64,000 nt of DNA from Methylococcaceae bacterium UBA6146 (GTDB lineage Bacteria; Pseudomonadota; Gammaproteobacteria; Methylococcales; Methylomonadaceae): the NCBI GenBank assembly GCA_002422395.1, contig DIUY01000029.1:193289-257288 (forward strand), given 5' to 3'. Position 1 is the first letter of the stretch. The number at the start of each line of letters is the position of its first letter. Both the position numbers and the translations under genes were made by a program. Below, piece by piece: positions 52,710 through 60,635 of this stretch. The notes under the pieces are model-generated. The model searched no databases, had not been told where the DNA came from, and saw only the letters and a program-made list of their open reading frames with translations.

Positions 52710-53681
52710 ATGATGAACCACTTATACATTGATCATCCGGGCAGCCAAATTGGCGTGCGCCACAACCAACTGGTCGTCCGCAAAACCGACGGGCAAGAGC
52801 TGTGTTACCCGCTCCAACAAGTGCAACGCGTCACCGTCACCACCCAGGCGCACTTCAGCGGCGCCGCCATCAACGCGCTCTTTCACCAAGGCATTCCCAC
52901 CGCCTTTTGTAGTGCCAGCGGTTATTTGCGCGGGCATCTGCAACCGGCCAGCAACGGGCATGGCCAAGTACAGCGGCGGGCGGCACAATATCACTTGATG
53001 CAGCAAGTCGCCACAGAACCACTGATGGCCAAAGGCTTGGTGGTGGCAAAAATCCGCAACCAACAGCGGGTGCTGGGCGATTGGGAACTCCCCCAGGCGG
53101 ACGGCATGGCGATCTATGCCGAAAAGGCCGCACGGGCCCGCTCGCTGGAAACCTTACGCGGCTATGAAGGGCAGGCCGCCAAACATTATTTTGCCGGCTT
53201 GGCAGCCAAGTTGACGGCTACGCCTTTTGCGTTTCCAGGCCGCCAACGGCCTGCCACCGACCCCGTCAACGCCGTGCTGTCATTCGGTTACGCCCTGTTA
53301 CAAAGTGAATTTGCGAGCGCCGTTGACCATTACGGCATGGACCGCTTTGCCGGGTTTTTCCATGCCAGTGACGGTAGCCAACCCGCCTTGATCTTGGACT
53401 TGATGGAACCGTTCCGCCCGCTCGCCGACCGCTTGGCCGTGCGCCTGCTAAGCACCCAATTAAAGCCCACGGATTTTGTCCTGAACAATGGCCAATGCCG
53501 TCTGCAAGACGGCTCCCGAGGCCACTACCTGAAAGCGTGGGAACAGTTGATGCAACAGGTTAAACTATGGGGCGGTGAGCAAAGCAGTTATCGGCACTTG
53601 ATTGGCCGGCATACCGGACAATGGGCCCAGTATCTGGATGGCCACGCCGCCGAACCCCGTTGGTGGCGGTTAAGCGGCTAG
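52710..53681 (+). CDS. cas1: CRISPR-associated integrase Cas1
   Basis: 323 residues from the ATG at 52710 (a second ATG follows at once at 52713; the start at 52692 lies in cas2). LYIDHPGSQIGVRHNQLVVR is the N-terminal beta domain; GYEGQAAKHYF carries the catalytic Glu, and FHASDGSQPALILDLMEPFRPL carries the His and the later acidic ligand. It inserts new spacers at the leader end. The array begins 202 bases downstream on the same strand, so the leader lies between. Confidence 0.93.
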   Translation: MMNHLYIDHPGSQIGVRHNQLVVRKTDGQELCYPLQQVQRVTVTTQAHFSGAAINALFHQGIPTAFCSASGYLRGHLQPASNGHGQVQRRAAQYHLMQQVATEPLMAKGLVVAKIRNQQRVLGDWELPQADGMAIYAEKAARARSLETLRGYEGQAAKHYFAGLAAKLTATPFAFPGRQRPATDPVNAVLSFGYALLQSEFASAVDHYGMDRFAGFFHASDGSQPALILDLMEPFRPLADRLAVRLLSTQLKPTDFVLNNGQCRLQDGSRGHYLKAWEQLMQQVKLWGGEQSSYRHLIGRHTGQWAQYLDGHAAEPRWWRLSG

Positions 53682-53883
53682 CTGAGGAAGCTAACGCCGT
53701 AGGTTAGCGGCCTGACATTAAGCCAGAAAAATTAACCTTGTCTTCCTCAGCCTACTGCCGCGCGGCTTTGGAGTTGTTTACCGGCGTTTTACATGACAAA
53801 ATAGCACTTATCCGGCACCCTATCCGGCTTCTCCTCAAAGGCTTCTCCCCATCCCTTAACGGGCTTGGTCTGCGGCGGGGGGT
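53681..53883. promoter_or_regulatory. presumed CRISPR leader with nested inverted repeats
   Basis: Between the cas1 stop and the first repeat. A perfect 10-bp inverted repeat (GCTGAGGAAG 53681-53690; CTTCCTCAGC 53742-53751) encloses a second one (GCTAAC/GTTAGC near 53690-53708). The rest is mixed sequence ending GGCGGGGGGT just before the first repeat. Its place between cas1 and the array supports leader function; promoter elements are not obvious and the AAAAC-N14-CGTAAG motif is absent. Confidence 0.55.
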
Positions 53884-56588
53884 GCCGGATAACACCGCCC
53901 GCTAAAAGGGCTTTGTGACTCAGATGGGGTTGGGTCGCCGGACGGGTGATTGTGGCCGGATAACACCGCCCGCTAAAAGGGCTTTGTGACCAGCCGATTC
54001 AAAAGCGGCTTTTTTTGCGTCTTGATGCCGGATAACACCGCCCGCTAAAAGGGCTTTGTGACCTGAAAGTAAACACCGTGCCGCCATTCATCGTAAGAGC
54101 CGGATAACACCGCCCGCTAAAAGGGCTTTGTGACTACCACTCCCACCTTCAAGTTTATCCAGGCGTATTGCCGGATAACACCGCCCGCTAAAAGGGCTTT
54201 GTGACCCCAATAATCGTCTGCTTCTCTGATGCAGGTGAATGGCCGGATAACACCGCCCGCTAAAAGGGCTTTGTGACGATAACGCCCCGTTGATGTGGTG
54301 CAGCCCAAGTTTTGCCGGATAACACCGCCCGCTAAAAGGGCTTTGTGACGCTCTTAGCGAGCTGCCGGCTTGTGTTTGACTTGATGCCGGATAACACCGC
54401 CCGCTAAAAGGGCTTTGTGACGTCGATAGGTACTAAGCTGCTGTCTTGAGCTAAGACAGCCGGATAACACCGCCCGCTAAAAGGGCTTTGTGACTTGCCC
54501 GCGCCGGTGGCATTAAGCGCTAGTTTAAATGCCGGATAACACCGCCCGCTAAAAGGGCTTTGTGACTTCCGTACTCCTGTTCCTGTTCGTTCGCCTCCAC
54601 CTGCCGGATAACACCGCCCGCTAAAAGGGCTTTGTGACTAAATGCAGTTGGACAGCTGAAGGTGATACTTTATGCCGGATAACACCGCCCGCTAAAAGGG
54701 CTTTGTGACTCCTTGAAAAATTTTCCAAGTGCCACTCCTCCTCTATCGCCGGATAACACCGCCCGCTAAAAGGGCTTTGTGACTATAAAGCTCGGTCAAC
54801 TCATCCCATGCAGAGACCATGCCGGATAACACCGCCCGCTAAAAGGGCTTTGTGACTTGCTGGAAAAGTTACAGAAAGAACCGACGAAGGTAGGCCGGAT
54901 AACACCGCCCGCTAAAAGGGCTTTGTGACCCCAGATTGTCGCGGCTCCCGGAATCGACTAGCTCAGCCGGATAACACCGCCCGCTAAAAGGGCTTTGTGA
55001 CAACAATTCGTCAGCATGATTTTGAGGGGGATGAATAGCCGGATAACACCGCCCGCTAAAAGGGCTTTGTGACCGAACTCCGAGGATTGATGGGTAATTG
55101 ATAATCCAGGCCGGATAACACCGCCCGCTAAAAGGGCTTTGTGACAGCGATAAATCTTTCAGTAGTGCGGTCTGGGAGCCGGATAACACCGCCCGCTAAA
55201 AGGGCTTTGTGACCTCAAACATCGCATAACAACAATGCAGCCCTATGCCTGCCGGATAACACCGCCCGCTAAAAGGGCTTTGTGACGTATATCTAGCTGA
55301 ACGGTCGTTACATTCTTGTTCTAGCCGGATAACACCGCCCGCTAAAAGGGCTTTGTGACTTTGGCCGCCTAGTGTCATGATGGTGTCGTCAGCTTCGCCG
55401 GATAACACCGCCCGCTAAAAGGGCTTTGTGACTACAATGAAAATCTTTTAAAGAAAACTGGTAGGAGGGCCGGATAACACCGCCCGCTAAAAGGGCTTTG
55501 TGACTCTGAAGTAAGGCTATACCTGCCGTATGAAGTCCAGGCCGGATAACACCGCCCGCTAAAAGGGCTTTGTGACCACGAAGTCACCTACATACATACT
55601 GGCAAGTAACGCTGCCGGATAACACCGCCCGCTAAAAGGGCTTTGTGACATCCCAGCTTCTGGTATCCTGCCAAAGCTGGTAGCTGCCGGATAACACCGC
55701 CCGCTAAAAGGGCTTTGTGACCTATATGCTTCATAACTCCAACCCCATCTCAATTATCGCCGGATAACACCGCCCGCTAAAAGGGCTTTGTGACTCTGTT
55801 ATATAAGAACTCATGTTAGAATTAATTAGCTGCCGGATAACACCGCCCGCTAAAAGGGCTTTGTGACCCGCTTGCCGCCTCCTTGCCATAATTGCCAAAA
55901 ATAGCCGGATAACACCGCCCGCTAAAAGGGCTTTGTGACAGCGACAATCGGGGTCATTGGGCCGTCGCAGTGATGCCGGATAACACCGCCCGCTAAAAGG
56001 GCTTTGTGACTTCTATCGGTTGCCCGTAACGCTCTAACGCAAGCGTGCCGGATAACACCGCCCGCTAAAAGGGCTTTGTGACTACACACCCATCTGCCAA
56101 TGGTGGGGACCTTTTTGGGCCGGATAACACCGCCCGCTAAAAGGGCTTTGTGACAAAGTTTGAGTAAACCCTTTTGCTCACCCGCTGTTAAGCCGGATAA
56201 CACCGCCCGCTAAAAGGGCTTTGTGACTGTGAAGCCTCTTCGCGGATAAATTCGATCTCGGTGGCCGGATAACACCGCCCGCTAAAAGGGCTTTGTGACA
56301 ACGACTCCCCCGCCTCGACGCCAGGACGCGTTATGGCCGGATAACACCGCCCGCTAAAAGGGCTTTGTGACAAGATTTCTAAGTTCTTTTGAAACTTCCG
56401 AACTGAAGCCGGATAACACCGCCCGCTAAAAGGGCTTTGTGACAATCATCTTCATGTCCTGAATCGTCTTAATCGCCGCGGCCGGATAACACCGCCCGCT
56501 AAAAGGGCTTTGTGACCCCAATTTGTTGCTTTTTTCATGTCCTCCCAATACAGCCGGATAACACCGCCCGCTAAAAGGGCTTTGTGAC
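53884..56588 (+). CRISPR. CRISPR array, 38 repeats of 36 bp and 37 spacers
   Basis: I counted 38 copies of a 36-bp repeat that begins GCCGGATAACACCGCCC and ends AAAAGGGCTTTGTGAC, at 53884, 53955, 54027, 54099 and so on to 56553, with spacers of 32-38 bases. All copies appear identical, including the last. Each repeat has a GCCC/GGGC stem whose 3' foot leaves TTTGTGAC, an 8-base tag of the size produced by Cas6, which supports forward transcription from the cas1-side leader. Spacer targets cannot be determined here. Apparent ORFs inside are repeat translations, not genes. Confidence 0.97.
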
Positions 56589-56780
56589 AGCTTATCGTAT
56601 GTTAGGCGGTCTGGTCACGGGTCTGTTGGGCTTGGGTTGTCCGGGTCGTAAGCCAGTGGCGGCGGAAAGGCCGCAGTTGATTCAGCCTGTTTTTCTTGAG
56701 TGTTGGTTTTGTTGCCCTTGTGCAACCTGCGGATTACCGTAACGTTGGGTGTTTCTGGTGTATTGCGCTACAATCCGAAA
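56589..56780. other. short region after the array
   Basis: 192 bases. A 47-codon ORF from 56599 reads MLGGLVTGLLGLGCPGRK and ends Cys-rich (CWFCCPCATC). It has no ribosome-binding site, since the array end precedes it, and is probably a gene fragment or chance. The rest should hold the promoter of the next gene. Confidence 0.4.
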
Positions 56781-57023
56781 ATGGAATTTGAAATTATTGG
56801 CGACATCAGGCATCCCGAAACTTTTGCTCGTGGCTCAGGCATTAGGGAGTTACCGAGGCTTCGTAAAATTCATGGGCAGGGTTTGTGGCGTAAGCGTAAG
56901 GGCTTTGCCACAGTACGTTTGCAAGATGGAACGCTCCGCGAAGCAGAAATTCATTGGTATGAAGCATCGGCTATTGGCAAACGGGAATTTAAAATCAAAC
57001 GTTATATTGACATACAACCATGA
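56781..57023 (+). CDS. hypothetical protein, first of an overlapping pair
   Basis: 80 residues from the ATG at 56781 (MEFEIIGDIRHPETF). A small basic protein with RKIHGQGLWRKRKGFATVRL and an EIHWYEASAIGKREFKIKRY end, beta-rich. The stop overlaps the next ATG by 4 bases, so the two are coupled. The layout of two tiny coupled genes beside a CRISPR array recalls toxin-antitoxin pairs, but no toxin family is recognised. Confidence 0.6.
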   Translation: MEFEIIGDIRHPETFARGSGIRELPRLRKIHGQGLWRKRKGFATVRLQDGTLREAEIHWYEASAIGKREFKIKRYIDIQP

Positions 57024-57244
57024 ACAAACACGAATTCGCAATCTGTATCAATAACCGTGGTTATGAGGTTTCACTGGAAACCCGCAAGCTCTATGAAATT
57101 TTGGCGGATGCTGATGCGGAAAAACACCACCAAATCCGAGTGATTGATGAATCTGGCGAGGATTATTTGTATCCGGCATCTTTATTTGATCGTATTACCC
57201 TTCCTGCTCAAGTTATCGAGCATGTTTTTCATGCACAAGTCTAA
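57020..57244 (+). CDS. hypothetical protein, second of an overlapping pair
   Basis: 74 residues, MNKHEFAICINNRGYEVSLE at the start and DYLYPASLFDRITLPAQVIEHVF at the end; acidic, beta-alpha in character. It starts inside the end of the preceding gene (ATGA). I recognise no family. An attC-like structure lies 65 bases downstream, so the pair might be a cassette. Confidence 0.6.
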   Translation: MNKHEFAICINNRGYEVSLETRKLYEILADADAEKHHQIRVIDESGEDYLYPASLFDRITLPAQVIEHVFHAQV

Positions 57245-57308
57245 GCTGTCATCTTGTTTGCTAAATCGTTTTGTCCAGCAATAGTTAAGCATTTGTGGTC
57301 ATGGCTTA

Positions 57309-57413
57309 GCCCAACAAGTCGGTCAAAGGGACGCGCCGCCCGTTGGCGGTTTTGAAGGTTTGGTTTTTATCAAGGTTCGGCGGCTTCGCTAAAACCCGCA
57401 GAGGCGGCGCGCC
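57309..57413. repeat. attC-like structure, half site
   Basis: GCCCAAC (57309-57315) fits the integron left core RYYYAAC. GACGCGCCGCC (57330-57340) pairs with GGCGGCGCGCC (57403-57413) at 10 of 11 positions across a structured loop. The expected right core GTTRRRY is missing: CGTAACG and then a CRISPR repeat follow instead. It may be an eroded cassette site cut by insertion of repeat-bearing sequence. Confidence 0.35.
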
Positions 57414-57430
57414 TGCCGTAACGATAAATG

Positions 57431-57466
57431 GCCGGATAACACCGCCCGCTAAAAGGGCTTTGTGAC
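57431..57466 (+). CRISPR. solitary CRISPR repeat
   Basis: A complete 36-bp copy, same orientation and identical to the array repeats, 842 bases past the last array repeat and separated from it by two small genes. No second repeat follows. It may be an off-leader integration product or the remnant of a longer array split by inserted genes. Confidence 0.9.
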
Positions 57467-57482
57467 TAAATTACATAATTTC

Positions 57483-57505
57483 TGGCAGGTTTTTGAAACC
57501 TGCCA
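57483..57505. terminator. perfect 10-bp hairpin
   Basis: TGGCAGGTTT and AAACCTGCCA with a 3-base loop, 17 bases after the solitary repeat. It resembles the hairpin at 52248-52264. No U-tract follows, so it may be a small repeat rather than a terminator. Confidence 0.45.
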
Positions 57506-57542
57506 AATCTCTTGGCTGTTGGCCGCCACAGTCCGATAAATT

Positions 57543-57609
57543 CCCTTGCCTGAAAATTAATTTTTTAAAACTCCCCTGCATTGTGCGTAAGGTTAATAAG
57601 GCATTTAAT
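57543..57609 (+). promoter_or_regulatory. 67-bp repeated promoter candidate for the membrane gene (element A)
   Basis: CCTTGCCTGAAAATTAATTT leads into TTTTAAAAC (AAAAC 57567-57571), 14 bases, CGTAAG (57586-57591), GTTAATAAGGCATTTAAT. The whole block is repeated with about a dozen changes at 58077-58142. The gene at 57665 begins 74 bases after the CGTAAG box. Confidence 0.6.
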
Positions 57610-57664
57610 GTGCTAAAAAGGCTTTTTGGCCAGCGATACGGATCAATAACGGGGGATTAACATT

Positions 57665-58066
57665 ATGGCGTTTTGGCGTGAACTTGAAACGGTTGTTTAT
57701 CGGAGCCTGAAAAAATCACTTGGGTTACCGGCAGGTGCAAACGCAAATGCAGTGCCGGAGTCACTAACGGACAAACTCATTATGATAATCAGCATTCTGG
57801 TAATTTTTAGCTTTGCTATTGTCCAGTTAACCGCTGGTTTTGCCGGTATTGCCCAGGCGTTTGGCCCATTTTGGGCATGGGTGGTGGTGATAGCCTGCGT
57901 GGGGCTTCGTTTTCTGTTGCCCATCATCACCATCAGTTATTTCTATGGTGCGATAAATGTCTGGGGATGGCACTGGACGTTAGCCGCGTTTTGTTTTGCG
58001 GTCTCTGTTTTATTTACGATTATCATGTTTTCACGCTTTGTTGCACAGGATGCCAACAAAAAATAG
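57665..58066 (+). CDS. three-helix membrane protein of unknown function
   Basis: 133 residues with about three hydrophobic segments (IMIISILVIFSFAIVQLTAG; FWAWVVVIACVGLRFLLPII; WTLAAFCFAVSVLFTIIMF) and short charged ends, so an inner-membrane protein. No family is recognised. It has its own copy of the two-box element and stands just before the sigma/CHAT operon, which carries the same element. This suggests that it is co-regulated and belongs to the same system. Confidence 0.65.
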   Translation: MAFWRELETVVYRSLKKSLGLPAGANANAVPESLTDKLIMIISILVIFSFAIVQLTAGFAGIAQAFGPFWAWVVVIACVGLRFLLPIITISYFYGAINVWGWHWTLAAFCFAVSVLFTIIMFSRFVAQDANKK

Positions 58067-58076
58067 CCGCATTTCC

Positions 58077-58142
58077 CCTTGCCTGAAAATTAGTTTTTTA
58101 AAACACCCCGGCACGGTGCGTAAGGTTAATAAGGCATTTAAT
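58077..58142 (+). promoter_or_regulatory. repeated promoter candidate for the sigma/CHAT operon (element B)
   Basis: Second copy of the 57543-57609 block: AAAAC at 58100-58104, 14 bases, CGTAAG at 58119-58124, then GTTAATAAGGCATTTAAT. The spacer differs from element A at several positions while the boxes and flanks are kept, which argues for selection on them. The first gene of the operon starts 77 bases downstream. Confidence 0.6.
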
Positions 58143-58201
58143 TTGACGTAAGCCCGAACCATGCACTAGGCTTGGCGGCTTTTCCATGAGGGAGCCTTTC
58201 C

Positions 58202-58591
58202 ATGTTCAGACACAAACCACGTCCTGTTACGGGCATCACGCCACCGCTTGAGCCTATTGATGGCTTCTTTTTTGCCCCACAGCAGCAGGCGTTGGCATTT
58301 GGGGCCAATCGTGCGGTGCCGGTCAGCCGCCGCCCCGCCTTGTCGGTCAAACGTCGGGACGGATTTGTGGCCGTACTGCCCGCCACCAGCAAAGCTACAA
58401 GCCATGACTCTGGGCAATTTTTCGCACTTAGCAAGGAGGATGTGCGTTGGGTAAAACCCGAATCGCGGGCGACTTTTTTATATTACCGGTACGAAACGGT
58501 TGCGCTTACGGCATTAGGTGAAAAGATTGGCGTAGTTGCCCAAGATGCCCGAATGAATATCGCCCGTTGGCTACACCGTGTTAACGGCTAA
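58202..58591 (+). CDS. hypothetical protein, first gene of the sigma/CHAT operon
   Basis: 129 residues. After a Pro-rich start, KRRDGFVAVLPATSKATSHDSGQFFALSKEDVRWV is reminiscent of the beta-barrel of PemK/MazF-like proteins, and the ending LTALGEKIGVVAQDARMNIARWL could be the closing helix. Similarity is weak and no catalytic site is clear. GGAG precedes the ATG. It lies 10 bases before the sigma-like gene. Confidence 0.6.
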   Translation: MFRHKPRPVTGITPPLEPIDGFFFAPQQQALAFGANRAVPVSRRPALSVKRRDGFVAVLPATSKATSHDSGQFFALSKEDVRWVKPESRATFLYYRYETVALTALGEKIGVVAQDARMNIARWLHRVNG

Positions 58592-58601
58592 AGGATAGAT
58601 C

Positions 58602-59378
58602 ATGACTAAAACAATTATTTCTGATGCGCGTTTAACGGCGCTATGGAACCGTCGCAGTGAGTTGAACGCGGCGGAATGGACAGAGTTGTACGGGATCGTT
58701 TGGGAAATATTGCACCAGCGTTATAAAAAACCGCCTTTTAAAATGCTCTCTGATGAGTTGGATGATTATGTACAGGTTTTTTTTATGGACAAGGTGATGC
58801 GGACCGCTGGAAATGCCCTCGAAGACCGGGAGGTGTCGCGTAATAATTTAGTGGGTTTTTTTAATAACCATCTAAAAGATCAACTAAAAAAAGAAAAACG
58901 GCAACCTGACCATCTTAAAAATGAAGCCAATCCATCATTAGATGAGGATGATGCAGAGTCTCCCCAGCATTTTGGAGATGGCCGGGAATTTAATTTTTCG
59001 CCGGATGAGGTTGAGGAAACCTTGGCGCACCATCATTTGACCCGTGGCCAGTTGACGGATTCGGCACGGAATTTTTTTGACCGTTTACAGGAGTGGCAGC
59101 AGCAGGTGTTAAGCCACCATTTGTGCAGCGAAGGTGAATACGCGCTGCCGTTGTCGCAATTACAGGAACGCTATCCTAAAACCGCAACTTATTACAAAGT
59201 GAAGCAATTAGGCATCATCCACTCTTTACGGACGTTGCCGGAAGATTACGAAAAAACCGAAATTGGCCGCTGGTTTACTAAGCAGTTAAATCTGAAGCTG
59301 GATTTGGATAATTACGCCCTGTTGCTGATTGCCTTGCAGGTGTTGTGTGCGGTGGCGTTGCAGGCTTTGGACGCTTAA
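58602..59378 (+). CDS. sigma-70-like transcription factor
   Basis: 258 residues. Residues about 20-100 resemble sigma region 2: WTELYGIVWEIL, the DELDDYVQVFFMDKVMRT helix (compare the usual DAEDLVQEVFxRV) and FFNNHLKDQLKKEKRQ, a basic helix as in region 2.3-2.4. After an acidic linker, LQEWQQQVLSHHLCSEGEYA and LSQLQERYPKTATYYKVKQLGI could form the region 4 helix-turn-helix. A hydrophobic tail (LLLIALQVLCAVALQAL) is unusual and could tether it. Alignment is by eye; a non-sigma helical protein is possible. It is cotranscribed with the CHAT gene. Confidence 0.6.
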   Translation: MTKTIISDARLTALWNRRSELNAAEWTELYGIVWEILHQRYKKPPFKMLSDELDDYVQVFFMDKVMRTAGNALEDREVSRNNLVGFFNNHLKDQLKKEKRQPDHLKNEANPSLDEDDAESPQHFGDGREFNFSPDEVEETLAHHHLTRGQLTDSARNFFDRLQEWQQQVLSHHLCSEGEYALPLSQLQERYPKTATYYKVKQLGIIHSLRTLPEDYEKTEIGRWFTKQLNLKLDLDNYALLLIALQVLCAVALQALDA

Positions 59379-59414
59379 CCCGTCCGTAAATAATGATTTT
59401 TAAGGAATAGCACC

Positions 59415-60635
59415 ATGTCTACCGTTACCCTTTTTCCACCTTTGGCACAAATCGAGCAGCGCTTGTTTGCCGTGCCAGACGATTTGTTGCTACGTCTGGC
59501 AACAGATGACCTTGCTGTGCCTGAACCGTTACGCCAGGCGGCGTTGGCGGATCAGGAAGTTTTGCAACAAATTGCCGCCTTGCGCGAAGCTGCGGCTGAG
59601 GTCTGGCCTATTGATGCCGAAACTGAAATTGATGGGGCGGAGCCGCCCGCGTTCATTAAGTTATTGATTGAACATAAGGTGGCCGCTTCTTTAGCGGATT
59701 TTGGGCCATTTCCTGAGGCGGGACAGCTTGTGCAGTTATCGCAACCCCCGACCCCGCCGGGCATGGGCTCTGATTTGCAATTTGCCGCGCCCTTAGTGGT
59801 GTTGTTGGCTAACCAAAATCCTGCCACACAAGTGTGGCATGGTTGGTTGGTGGCACAGGAAGTGCAATATGCCAGTTACTGGGATTTTCTGTTACAGCCG
59901 GAAGACGAGCCGTTTGACCCTTTATGCGGTTTGGTGCAGATTTGGAATCCCGTTCAACTTTATTTGTCGGGCGATGTTAAGGCGAAAGCCATAGGCCGCT
60001 TGAGCCAGGCCAGAATGCGGGCAGTGAATGCGCTGGCAGTGGATTATGTATTGGACGATTCTGTTTTACCGCACCCACGGCCCGGCTTTATCGCCTTGCG
60101 TTCGGTGGGTGATGGCTGGGCAGCGGTGACTGGCACCCCTTTGGGTAATGGCGATGACCCACGCCACGCTTACCAGCAATGCTATCACCAGGTGGCGACG
60201 CTGCTGAATGAACCGGTACTGGCTTGGCAGGCGGACACCCTGCCAACAATGGCTGATGTTTTATCTGCTTTGTACGATGTGCTTGCAGCGGCCTGGTTTA
60301 AGACGACAGGTAATGTAGTCCGGCCTCTGGAGCCAGTGGCCCATGCGATGAGCGGCCAGTCCGACGAAAATATCGTGATACTGGAGTTACAGGAAGATCT
60401 GCATTTAACGTTAATGCACGCCGATGGGCACATTGACCTTACCTTGGTTTATCAGGGTAACGAGCATTTGAACGTTATCGTTATTGACGACGGCGAGCAA
60501 GCCCGTTCTGCAATTTTGAAGGCGGGTTTGCCGCCTTTGGATTACCGTGGCCTAGCGGTTAATGCCGACAACCACTTGCTGATCGAACTGGCCAGTGGCC
60601 ATAAAATTAATTTGCCAGTGAGATTGGATTTTTGA
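59415..60635 (+). CDS. hypothetical protein between sigma-like and CHAT genes
   Basis: 406 residues, acidic, no membrane segment. A helical N-terminus is followed by a beta-rich middle (FAAPLVVLLANQNPATQVWHGWLVAQE) and a beta-rich C-terminus (HLTLMHADGHIDLTLVYQGN; LIELASGHKINLPVRL). It recalls in size and place the DUF1822-like proteins that accompany CHAT genes in cyanobacteria, but I cannot confirm homology. It overlaps the CHAT gene start by 4 bases. It is a candidate substrate, inhibitor or adaptor of the protease. Confidence 0.6.
   Translation: MSTVTLFPPLAQIEQRLFAVPDDLLLRLATDDLAVPEPLRQAALADQEVLQQIAALREAAAEVWPIDAETEIDGAEPPAFIKLLIEHKVAASLADFGPFPEAGQLVQLSQPPTPPGMGSDLQFAAPLVVLLANQNPATQVWHGWLVAQEVQYASYWDFLLQPEDEPFDPLCGLVQIWNPVQLYLSGDVKAKAIGRLSQARMRAVNALAVDYVLDDSVLPHPRPGFIALRSVGDGWAAVTGTPLGNGDDPRHAYQQCYHQVATLLNEPVLAWQADTLPTMADVLSALYDVLAAAWFKTTGNVVRPLEPVAHAMSGQSDENIVILELQEDLHLTLMHADGHIDLTLVYQGNEHLNVIVIDDGEQARSAILKAGLPPLDYRGLAVNADNHLLIELASGHKINLPVRLDF

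Noticed and set aside
53884..56588. Several reverse-strand ORFs with repeated SQSPFSGRCYPA or HKALLAGGVIR peptides
   Set aside because: They are translations of the CRISPR repeat in different frames and have no independent coding evidence.
57393..57426. AAAAC followed by CGTAAC near the solitary repeat
   Set aside because: The spacing is 21 bases rather than 14, so it does not belong to the two-box element set.
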